Shown: one piece after another, positions 57,169 to 64,000 of the stretch | How positions within the stretch are numbered: position 1 is the first letter of the stretch | How the letters are laid out: every line of letters begins with the position of its first letter | DNA from: Mycobacterium bourgelatii | GTDB taxonomy: Bacteria; Actinomycetota; Actinomycetes; Mycobacteriales; Mycobacteriaceae | Assembly: GCF_010723575.1 (NCBI RefSeq) | Contig: NZ_BLKZ01000001.1 | Coordinates: 3,472,001 to 3,536,000, forward strand | DNA: 64,000 bases | Reading direction: 5' to 3' | Notes under the pieces: model-generated | Database searches by the model: none | What the model was told of the DNA's origin: nothing | Seen by the model: only the letters and a program-made list of their open reading frames with translations | Program-made: the position numbers and the translations under genes

Positions 57169-58374
57169 ATGGATCTTCCCCCGCAGCGCAGGCGTGCCCG
57201 ACCCGACGCGGCGACCGTCGCGGCCGAGAGCTGGTTCCTGCAGCGCGGCCTGCCGTCGGTGCTGACGAGGCGGGCCCGGTGGCGACGGCTGTGGTCCCGT
57301 TCGGCGCCCGTGTTGGCGGCCTACGCGATGCTGCATTGCTCGGGCATACCGATCTATCTGATCACCCGCGGCGAAGACGTGAACATAGTCGGGACACCGT
57401 CACCCTCCGAGTGGGTGATCCTGGCCGTCATCGCGGTCGCTCCGATAGCGATCACCCTCGCTGGGTGGCTGGTCTCCCGGCTCCCGACCGGCCGGGCGCG
57501 CGCCATCGCCGCGACCGTCGCAATCTCCGTCGTGGCGGCCGTCATCCTCGTACAGGCCGGCGTGGCACACCTGCCACAGGCCGCTGTGGCCGCGCTCATC
57601 ATGCTGCTACTGACGGCCAGTGGCCTCGGTTCCGTGCTCGGGTGGGCGATACGCATGACGTTGTCGCATCTCGCGACGATCGGCACCCTGGCGGTGCGGG
57701 CGCTGCCGGTCGTGCTGCTGACCACGTTGGTGTTCTTCAACGGCAACGTCTGGCTCATGGCGGCGAAGATCAGCGGTGAGCGGCTGGTGCTGGCACTGGC
57801 CTTTCTGGTCGGCATCGCCGTCGCGTTCGTCGTCTCCTCGACCGTGGACCGGGTGAGACCGATGCTGCGGTCACCGGCGTCGGTGCCCAAAGACAGTGAG
57901 CTGCTTGCCGATACACCCTTTGAACCGTTGCCCGATCCGTCGGACACGCCGGCGCTGACCAGGGCCGAACGCGTCAACGTGGTGTTCGTACTGGCCGTCT
58001 CGCAGCTGGCGCAGATCATGGTCGTGGCGGCCCTGACCAGCGCGATCTATCTGATGCTCGGCCTGATCGTGCTCGATGCCAATCTGCTGAAGGAATGGGC
58101 CCACACCGGGGTGACCAGCTCCACGATCCTGGGGTTTACCGTTCCGGTGCCGCATTCGCTGATCCACATGTGCCTGGTGCTGGGCGCCTTGACCTTCATG
58201 TACATCAGCGCTCGCGCCGCCGGCGATGAGGAATACCGCACCAGCTTTCTCAATCCGCTGATGGACGACCTGCATGCCACCCTGACGGCACGCAACCGAT
58301 ACCGCGGCGCCGTTGCGCGCGTCGCTGTTGACGGCGGTGACAGCGATGATTACCTTCACCCGAATGCCGGGTAA
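57169..58374 (+). CDS. Polytopic membrane protein, Rv2113-like
   Basis: 401 residues with about eight hydrophobic segments (for example AYAMLHCSGIPIYLITRG, EWVILAVIAVAPIAITLAG, MVVAALTSAIYLMLGLIV, SLIHMCLVLGALTFMYISA). A hydrophilic loop lies at about 225-262. I recognise no catalytic motif; it matches Rv2113 in length and place. It is divergent from dop across 88 bases and overlaps the start of the next gene, so the two are probably co-transcribed. Confidence 0.85.
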   Translation: MDLPPQRRRARPDAATVAAESWFLQRGLPSVLTRRARWRRLWSRSAPVLAAYAMLHCSGIPIYLITRGEDVNIVGTPSPSEWVILAVIAVAPIAITLAGWLVSRLPTGRARAIAATVAISVVAAVILVQAGVAHLPQAAVAALIMLLLTASGLGSVLGWAIRMTLSHLATIGTLAVRALPVVLLTTLVFFNGNVWLMAAKISGERLVLALAFLVGIAVAFVVSSTVDRVRPMLRSPASVPKDSELLADTPFEPLPDPSDTPALTRAERVNVVFVLAVSQLAQIMVVAALTSAIYLMLGLIVLDANLLKEWAHTGVTSSTILGFTVPVPHSLIHMCLVLGALTFMYISARAAGDEEYRTSFLNPLMDDLHATLTARNRYRGAVARVAVDGGDSDDYLHPNAG

Positions 58375-58993
58375 ACATGCACGTAGCGAGGTGGCCGACT
58401 TAGCCGGTCAGCGATATGGCGAAGTCCTCTTGGTAGTCCCCGGCGAGGCCGGTCCGCAGGCCAACGTCTACAACAGCTATCCGCTCAATGATTGTCCGGC
58501 CGAACTGTGGAGCGCGCTCGACGCGCAAGCGCTCGCGACCGAACACGGTGCCGCCGCGGTTCTGCTCAACGGTCCGCGCTATTGGCTGATGAATGCGATC
58601 GAAAAGAACCGCCAGGGCCCGGCGATCATCAAGAACTTCGGCGGAATCGACATGCAACTGCAAGCGACAGTGCTGTTGTCGTCCATGAACCCCGCACCTT
58701 ACGTCCCCAATCAGGTCAACCGCCACACGGTCTTCGTCTACAACGCGGGCGAAGAGGTCTACGAACTTCAAGACCCCAAGGGCCAGCGCTGGATCATGCA
58801 AACCTGGAGCCAGGTCGCGGACCCCGAGCTGTCACGGGAAGATCTGCGGAAGCTGGGCGACCGGCTGAAATTGCCCACCGGGTGGTCCTATCACGTCCGC
58901 GTGCTACCTAGTGAGGTGCGCGTCGACACGATTTCGAGTCCCGCGTACGTCGTACAGGACGACCTGACCAACAGCTACTCGCTGATCACCTGA
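58346..58993 (+). CDS. Conserved hypothetical protein, Rv2114-like
   Basis: 215 residues from ATG 58346; ATG 58364 (209 residues, closer to the 207 of Rv2114) is equally possible. Both starts overlap the end of the membrane-protein gene. The sequence has no TM segment and reads as a compact alpha/beta domain: RYGEVLLVVPGEAGPQANVYNS, then FGGIDMQLQATVLLSSM, then YHVRVLPSEVRVDTISSPAYVVQDDLTNSY. Function unknown; conserved next to Rv2113 and mpa. Confidence 0.8.
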   Translation: MITFTRMPGKHARSEVADLAGQRYGEVLLVVPGEAGPQANVYNSYPLNDCPAELWSALDAQALATEHGAAAVLLNGPRYWLMNAIEKNRQGPAIIKNFGGIDMQLQATVLLSSMNPAPYVPNQVNRHTVFVYNAGEEVYELQDPKGQRWIMQTWSQVADPELSREDLRKLGDRLKLPTGWSYHVRVLPSEVRVDTISSPAYVVQDDLTNSYSLIT

Positions 58994-59211
58994 GTCGATT
59001 GCTAACTCGCGGTTGGCCATCCAACTGCGGTGTCGCATAAGGGCTTTGCGCGGCCTTGGCGACGGCCGCCGCGAACAGCGCCTCGGCCTGCTGGACCGGC
59101 GAGCGACCGTCCCATGCCTTCACATTGCGGGCAGCCCGATGTTCATCGGCATCATTCGGACCGCAACGAAGCCGCATCGGTCAGACGCTAGTCGCGGCGA
59201 GCGACAAGTGT

Positions 59212-61041
59212 TTACAGGTACTGACCCAGGTTGGACTCGGTGTCGATGGCCCGCGACGCGCTCGAAGACTTACCGGTGACCAGCGTGCGGATGTAGACGA
59301 TCCGTTCGCCCTTCTTGCCCGAAATCCGCGCCCAGTCATCGGGGTTGGTGGTGTTGGGCAAGTCCTCGTTCTCGGCGAACTCGTCGACGATCGAATCCAG
59401 CAGGTGCTGAATCCGCAGACCGGGCTGGCCCGTCTCCAACACCGACTTGATGGCGTTCTTCTTGGCGCGGTCGACGACATTCTGAATCATGGCCCCGGAG
59501 TTGAAGTCCTTGAAGTACATGACTTCCTTGTCACCGTTGGCGTAGGTGACTTCCAGGAACCGGTTGTCGTCGATCTCGGCGTACATCCGCTCGACGACCT
59601 TTTCGATCATCGCCCTGATGCAGGCCGCCCGGTCGCCGTCGAACTCGGCGAGGTCGTCGGCGTGCACCGGCAGGTTCTCGGTCAGGTACTTCGAGTAAAT
59701 GTCCTGGGCCGCTTCGGCGTCGGGCCGCTCGATCTTGATCTTCACGTCCAGACGGCCAGGCCGCAGGATGGCCGGGTCGATCATGTCCTCGCGGTTTGAC
59801 GCGCCGATGACGATGACGTTCTCGAGGCCCTCGACGCCGTCGATCTCACTGAGCAGCTGCGGGACCACGGTGGTCTCGACGTCCGAGGAGACGCCGGTGC
59901 CGCGGGTGCGGAAGATCGAGTCCATCTCGTCGAAGAACACGATCACCGGAGTACCTTCGGAGGCCTTCTCCCGGGCCCGCTGGAAGATCAGCCGGATGTG
60001 ACGTTCGGTCTCACCGACGAACTTGTTCAGCAGCTCGGGGCCCTTGATGTTGAGGAAGTAGGACTTGGCCTCGCGGGAGTCGTCGCCACGGACTTCGGCC
60101 ATCTTCTTGGCCAACGAGTTGGCCACCGCCTTGGCGATCAGCGTCTTGCCACAGCCGGGCGGACCGTAGAGCAACACGCCTTTGGGCGGCCGCAGCGAGT
60201 ACTCGCGGTAGAGCTCCTTGTGCAGGAAGGGCAGCTCGACCGCGTCGCGGATCTGCTCGATCTGGCGGCTCAGACCGCCGATGTCCTCGTAGCTGACGTC
60301 CGGCACCTCTTCGAGGACCAGATCCTCGACCTCGGCCTTGGGGATTCGCTCGAAGGCGTACCCGGCTTTGGTGTCGACCAGCAGAGAATCGCCAGGCCGC
60401 AGTTTCCGCGGCCTGGTGTCGTCGTTGAGCGCATCTGGGTGTCCGTCTGGCAGATCCTCGGCCACCAACGGATCGGCCAGCCACACGATGCGTTCCTCGT
60501 CGGCGTGACCGACCACCAAGGCCCGATGACCGTCGGCGAGCACCTCGCGCAGGGTCGAGATCTCACCGACCGATTCGAACGAGCCCGCCTCGACGACCGT
60601 CAGCGCCTCGTTGAGCCGGACCGTCTGCCCCTTACGAAGAGTCTTGGTGTCGATGTTCGGCGAGCACGTCAGTCGCATCTTGCGGCCGGAGGTGAACACA
60701 TCGACTGTGTCGTCGTCATGGGTGCCCAGCAGGACCCCGTAACCGCTGGGCGGCTGGCCCAATCGGTCGACCTCTTCGCGAAGCGCGAGCAGCTGCTGAC
60801 GCGCTTCTTTAAGAGTTTCCATTAACTTCGAATTTCGGGCCGCCAACGAGTCGATCCGAGCTTCTAGTTGGTGCACATCGCGCGCTGAGCGTGTCGGGCT
60901 CTGATGACTGAGCGCGTTCTCGAGTTGCTCGCGAAGCACCGCTGCCTCGCGTCGCAACTGTTCTAATTCGGCAGCATCGCCGCTGGACAGGGAGTTATCG
61001 CGAGGGACCTTGTACGCTTCGGAACGCTCTGAGTCACCCAT
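59212..61041 (-). CDS. mpa: Proteasome-activating AAA+ ATPase Mpa (ARC)
   Basis: 609 residues, as in M. tuberculosis Mpa. Coiled coil (about 20-96) that binds Pup, tandem OB domains (about 97-245), AAA module with Walker A GPPGCGKTLIAKA (about 294) and Walker B VIVFFDEMDS (about 369), and sensor INGAS-type GASNREDMIDPAILRPGRLD. The C-terminus SNLGQYL carries the penultimate Tyr that docks in PrcA. ATG has AAAGGAG seven bases upstream. It unfolds pupylated substrates into the 20S chamber. Confidence 0.97.
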   Translation of the reverse strand: MGDSERSEAYKVPRDNSLSSGDAAELEQLRREAAVLREQLENALSHQSPTRSARDVHQLEARIDSLAARNSKLMETLKEARQQLLALREEVDRLGQPPSGYGVLLGTHDDDTVDVFTSGRKMRLTCSPNIDTKTLRKGQTVRLNEALTVVEAGSFESVGEISTLREVLADGHRALVVGHADEERIVWLADPLVAEDLPDGHPDALNDDTRPRKLRPGDSLLVDTKAGYAFERIPKAEVEDLVLEEVPDVSYEDIGGLSRQIEQIRDAVELPFLHKELYREYSLRPPKGVLLYGPPGCGKTLIAKAVANSLAKKMAEVRGDDSREAKSYFLNIKGPELLNKFVGETERHIRLIFQRAREKASEGTPVIVFFDEMDSIFRTRGTGVSSDVETTVVPQLLSEIDGVEGLENVIVIGASNREDMIDPAILRPGRLDVKIKIERPDAEAAQDIYSKYLTENLPVHADDLAEFDGDRAACIRAMIEKVVERMYAEIDDNRFLEVTYANGDKEVMYFKDFNSGAMIQNVVDRAKKNAIKSVLETGQPGLRIQHLLDSIVDEFAENEDLPNTTNPDDWARISGKKGERIVYIRTLVTGKSSSASRAIDTESNLGQYL

Positions 61042-61197
61042 GTTGCACTCCTTTCCCGCACCAGAAATGGCGTGGCGGATACATCCAAGCTACCGGCGAT
61101 TGGCGATCCATGTGTGTAGTCAAATGCCGTTGAAAAGTAACAATCTTGGTCTCGCTGGTATTCTCAGCTTCTACTCGGGCCGAGCGAAAGGACCGCT

Positions 61198-61296
61198 GTG
61201 ACTGCGAAATCCCAAGCCACGGGCTTGGTATGGGTCGTTGCGTCGGTCCCCGGGGCGGTGAATGTGACGTGTCCCGCATACGTTGATTGTCCATAG
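61198..61296 (+). CDS. Possible 32-codon small ORF upstream of lppK
   Basis: GTG 61198 is preceded by AAAGGA six bases upstream, a better ribosome site than lppK has. It reads MTAKSQATGLVWVVASVPG and ends with a Cys-x5-Cys, stopping 17 bases before the lppK ATG. A palindrome CCAAGCC-ACG-GGCTTGG (61212-61228) lies inside. It may be a leader peptide for lppK or chance; I do not know a homologue. Confidence 0.3.
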   Translation: MTAKSQATGLVWVVASVPGAVNVTCPAYVDCP

Positions 61297-61313
61297 CCGA
61301 AACCTCCCGCTGG

Positions 61314-61940
61314 ATGCACCGAAACATCTGCGTAACTTTCGCCAACGCCGCAGCGATGCTGGCACTGGTGCTTACGGGATGTTCACCTGACGAGGCAAAG
61401 AATTCCTCGTCCACTGCCCCCTCAAACGCGCCGGCGCCCACGAGTGTGCCCGCCGCGCCGCCCGCCACTGCCCTGCCCGCCCCCGAGGTGTTGACCGACG
61501 TGCTGTCGCGGCTCGCCGATCCGGCAGTGCCGGGCGTCGACAAGTTGGGTCTGGTCGAAGGCTCCAATCAAGAAACCGCCGCCGCTCTGGACAGGTTCAC
61601 CACTGCCGCGCGCGACGGCGGCTATCTACCCATGACTTTCGTGGCCAAAGACATCGTGTGGTCGGACAAGAATCCGTCCGACGTGCTAGCGACGGTCGTC
61701 GTCACGACCGCGAACCCGGAGCGTCGCGAGTTCACTTTCCCGATGGAGTTCACGCGCGTCCAAGGCGGCTGGCAGCTGTCCAAGCGAACCGCGGAGACGC
61801 TGCTGGCGCTGCAGAAATCGGGGACTTCGACGGCGTCGGCCAGCCCATCGCCGACGCCTGTCAGCCCGGTGCCCCCTGCGTCCAGCTCAGAGTCCAGTCC
61901 TGCTCCCGCCCCTTCGCCGTCGCAGACACCGCCGGGCTGA
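61314..61940 (+). CDS. lppK: Lipoprotein LppK
   Basis: 208 residues from ATG 61314 (an in-frame TTG lies at 61287). The signal MHRNICVTFANAAAMLALVL ends in the lipobox LTGC. A Pro/Ala/Ser-rich linker is followed by the domain LTDVLSRLADPAVPGVDKLGLVEGSNQETAAALDRFTTAARDGGYLP, shared with the low-molecular-weight antigen Cfp2/Mtb12 family and matching LppK (Rv2116) closely. The tail is Pro/Ser-rich. Function unknown; exported and acylated, a likely substrate of the Lnt in this window. The DUF503 gene starts eight bases after its stop. Confidence 0.9.
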   Translation: MHRNICVTFANAAAMLALVLTGCSPDEAKNSSSTAPSNAPAPTSVPAAPPATALPAPEVLTDVLSRLADPAVPGVDKLGLVEGSNQETAAALDRFTTAARDGGYLPMTFVAKDIVWSDKNPSDVLATVVVTTANPERREFTFPMEFTRVQGGWQLSKRTAETLLALQKSGTSTASASPSPTPVSPVPPASSSESSPAPAPSPSQTPPG

Positions 61941-61947
61941 ACCCAGG

Positions 61948-62244
61948 ATGTGGATCGGCTGGCTCGAGTTCGACGTGCTGCTCGGGGACGTGCGTTCGCT
62001 CAAGCAGAAGCGCTCGGTGATCCGTCCGGTGGTCGCGGAGTTGCGGCGCAAGTTCAGCGTCTCCGCCGCGGAGACGGGTTCGAACGAGCTGTACCGCCGG
62101 GCGGGCATCGGCGTATCGGTGGTGGCCGGCGATCGTGGGCACGTGGTGGAGGTGCTCGACGCGGCCGAGCGTCTGGTGGCCGCACATCCGGAGTTCGAGT
62201 TGCTGTCGGCGCGGCGGAGTTTGCTGCGCAGCGACGATGACTAG
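61948..62244 (+). CDS. DUF503 family protein, Rv2117-like
   Basis: 98 residues: MWIGWLEFDVLLGDVRSLKQKRSVIRPVVAEL, then FSVSAAETGSNELYRRAGIGVSVVAGD and a C-terminal helix with RLVAAHPEFELLSARR. This is the DUF503/YlxP-like fold, often near ribosome-maturation genes, with a ferredoxin-like topology. It starts seven bases after lppK and ends five bases before the convergent kinase gene. Confidence 0.92.
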   Translation: MWIGWLEFDVLLGDVRSLKQKRSVIRPVVAELRRKFSVSAAETGSNELYRRAGIGVSVVAGDRGHVVEVLDAAERLVAAHPEFELLSARRSLLRSDDD

Positions 62245-62249
62245 TCCCG

Positions 62250-64000
62250 TTAGCCCACAGTGAGCTTGAGCACCCGATGGCTGTCATCGGTGACGTAGAC
62301 GGCGCCGGCGTTGTCGACCGCTATATTGCTGGGGTTGTAGAGACCGTCGAACGGCAGTTCGAGTGGGACAGAAGAGTTGGCTGACAACTTAAACACCCGC
62401 TGATTAACCCCCCCAGAGATGAAGTAGATGCGGTCGCCGGTATCGACCGCCATCGAAATGGCGCTGGGAGCGGGAGTCACGTCAACTGCGGTTGAGGCAC
62501 CGCGCGGAAGCTGGAACAACCGAGCATCTAGATCGGTGACGTAGACGGCACCGGCGGTGTCGACCGCCACGGAGACCGGCTTGTTGAGGTCCCAAAAGGG
62601 CAATTCGACTGGGGTGCCTGATACCAGCTTGAGCACTCGATTCTTGCCGGACTCAGCAACATAGACTGCACCGGCGGTATCGACCGCCAAACCCCACGGG
62701 TTGTCGAGACCGCCGAAGGGCAGTTCGATTGCAGTCCTGGCTCCGGCCGGAAGCCTATACACACGACTGTCGCAGATTGCATAGACGGCGCCCTTCGTAT
62801 CGACTGCCACTCCCCGAAAGTCGCCGCCGGGGAAAGGCAATTTCACTGGACCGTTGGTTCCGGCTGACAACTTGAATACACCGCTATTGTCGGAGCAGGC
62901 GATGTACACCGCTCCGGCGGTATCGACCGCCAGGCCCCGACCCAAGTCGTTAGCGCACTTGATTGGCAGCGCGACTTGACCCTGACTGTTGCCTGTGCTG
63001 CCGGTGCTCCCGACCGTGCTCCAAATTCCGACAGTGATGGCTACGGCGACGATCATGACCGCAAGGATGATGACGACCTTGCGCCGCCACCACGGCGGGT
63101 TGTCGCCTGGTGGCTCTGCTTCCGGTGGCTTATCAAGCACCGGCGCGCGTGAGACGGGGACGGTGTGGATTTGGGGGGCCGGTGGAACGGGGCGGGGCCG
63201 GGCCCGCGTTTGGTACGGCGCGGGGGGCCTTGGGGCCGGTGCTGTGGCGGTCGGCGGGGACGCTGGTGCTCTGCGTGGCGGAGGCTGAAGGGCGGGTTCC
63301 GGCCGAGCAACGGGACCCGGCGCAGTCGGTACAGCGATGGCCTCGCGGGCCGCGCGGGCCAACTCTTTGGTCGTGGCATAGCGCTGATCGGGATCCTTGG
63401 CCATGCCCGCTGCGATGACGGCATCCAACTGCGCGGGAACCCCCGCCCGCAGCTGCGAGGGTCGCGGCGGCGGACTGGTCAAATGGGCCGATATCTGCTG
63501 CTCGAGACTGCTGGCTGGATACGGCTGTTGGCCGGTCAGGCATTCATGAAGCACGCACGCCAAGGCGTAGACATCGGAACGAGGGTCCAACTGTCCAGCC
63601 GAGATGCGTTCTGGGGCCAAGTACGCCCAGGTGCCGATGATGTTGCCCGTGCCAGTCAGGCCCGTTTCATCGGTACTGCGTGCGATACCGAAGTCGATGA
63701 GGTACGCGAAGTCCTCATCGTCCAGCAGCACGTTGGAGGGTTTGACGTCGCGGTGTACCAACCCGATCCGGTGCGCGGCATGCAGCGCCGAAGCTACCTG
63801 CTCGACGATGGCGACGGCTCGCGCCGACTCTAACGGACCCTGCCGCAGAACTTCCTGCAGATCCCGACCCTCGACCAACCGCATATCCACATACAGACGC
63901 CCGTCGATCTCCCCGAAATGGTGAATCGGAATGACATGCGGATTGTTCAACCCCGCCGCCGCGTTAGCCTCACGGCGGAACCGCTCCCCAAACATCGGAT
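62250..64000 (-). CDS. PknD-like Ser/Thr kinase with NHL propeller (5' end outside window)
   Basis: At least 582 residues; the Gly-rich loop and the ATP-binding Lys lie beyond the right edge. Visible kinase motifs: HRDVKPSNVLL, DFGIARS, GTWAYLAPE and DVYALACVLHECLTG, typical of bacterial STPKs. A Pro/Arg-rich juxtamembrane linker (about 60 residues) precedes one TM (VVIILAVMIVAVAITVGIW) and an extracytoplasmic propeller of six blades, each starting with VAVDTAGAVYV or a variant. PknD of M. tuberculosis has the same layout. At this place M. tuberculosis carries trmI, so this is a local insertion or a different gene order. Confidence 0.88.
   Translation of the reverse strand, partial: PMFGERFRREANAAAGLNNPHVIPIHHFGEIDGRLYVDMRLVEGRDLQEVLRQGPLESARAVAIVEQVASALHAAHRIGLVHRDVKPSNVLLDDEDFAYLIDFGIARSTDETGLTGTGNIIGTWAYLAPERISAGQLDPRSDVYALACVLHECLTGQQPYPASSLEQQISAHLTSPPPRPSQLRAGVPAQLDAVIAAGMAKDPDQRYATTKELARAAREAIAVPTAPGPVARPEPALQPPPRRAPASPPTATAPAPRPPAPYQTRARPRPVPPAPQIHTVPVSRAPVLDKPPEAEPPGDNPPWWRRKVVIILAVMIVAVAITVGIWSTVGSTGSTGNSQGQVALPIKCANDLGRGLAVDTAGAVYIACSDNSGVFKLSAGTNGPVKLPFPGGDFRGVAVDTKGAVYAICDSRVYRLPAGARTAIELPFGGLDNPWGLAVDTAGAVYVAESGKNRVLKLVSGTPVELPFWDLNKPVSVAVDTAGAVYVTDLDARLFQLPRGASTAVDVTPAPSAISMAVDTGDRIYFISGGVNQRVFKLSANSSVPLELPFDGLYNPSNIAVDNAGAVYVTDDSHRVLKLTVG

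Noticed and set aside
58986..59177. A 63-codon minus-strand frame between the Rv2114-like gene and mpa
   Set aside because: It has some coding-like Ala/Gln composition, but no ribosome site and no family I recognise, and it overlaps the Rv2114-like stop. Not enough support.
1..64000. tRNA/rRNA genes, CRISPR arrays, intact insertion sequences or prophage
   Set aside because: No regularly spaced direct repeats, no transposase or integrase motifs, no phage genes and no recognisable RNA genes. The FxsA name refers to phage exclusion but the gene is a common housekeeping membrane protein.

Overview
The window is from a Mycobacterium chromosome, probably a slow grower. The DNA is mostly high-GC with GTG and ATG starts. 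Gene order follows, with insertions and deletions, the M. tuberculosis interval Rv2048c (pks12) to Rv2117. This comparison is from memory of that genome, not from a search. PE/PPE-type and ESX-associated families, F420-dependent enzymes, a mycobacterial BlaC and a complete Pup-proteasome locus all support it.

Left part (1-14 kb). The first module of a Pks12-type polyketide synthase runs off the left edge. Next come a small zinc-ribbon protein, rbpA (RNA polymerase binding protein), and polyprenol-phosphomannose synthase and apolipoprotein N-acyltransferase as two overlapping genes (fused as Ppm1 in M. tuberculosis). An amidohydrolase, FxsA, a DJ-1-like protein and an F420-type PPOX protein follow.

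Cobalamin region (14-31 kb). cobN lies on the minus strand, cobG-cobH-cobIJ on the plus strand, and cobL-cobM-cobK on the minus strand as a tightly overlapping set. Between them lie a rhodanese, an alpha/beta hydrolase, an SDR and a decayed FAD-oxidoreductase fragment. A second insertion holds a flavin monooxygenase, a 664-residue membrane protein, a class A beta-lactamase and a DUF2505 protein.

Accessory cassette (34-41.3 kb). After an F420-type reductase and a secreted PLC-like protein comes a plus-strand cassette: a DUF2563 helical protein, a 779-residue type VII-like protein with a double glycine zipper near its C-terminus, a 4-TM protein, a Gly/Pro-rich Esp-like protein, a single-TM protein and a 722-residue DUF5631/5632-like protein. 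Parts of it are clearly AT-richer than the flanks. I read it as a possible ESX-secreted effector or pore-forming toxin with membrane immunity, and it is the most interesting region here.

Right part (41.3-64 kb). pepE, a 5'-3' exonuclease, a DUF4333 protein, helY, tatC-tatA, pafC-pafB-pafA, prcA-prcB-pup, dop and mpa form the conserved secretion, DNA-damage-response and pupylation/proteasome locus. A PPE-PPW gene interrupts it between pafA and prcA. The window ends with lppK, a DUF503 gene and a PknD-like serine/threonine kinase with a six-bladed NHL propeller, cut by the right edge.

I found no tRNA, rRNA, CRISPR array, intact insertion sequence or recognisable cobalamin riboswitch.
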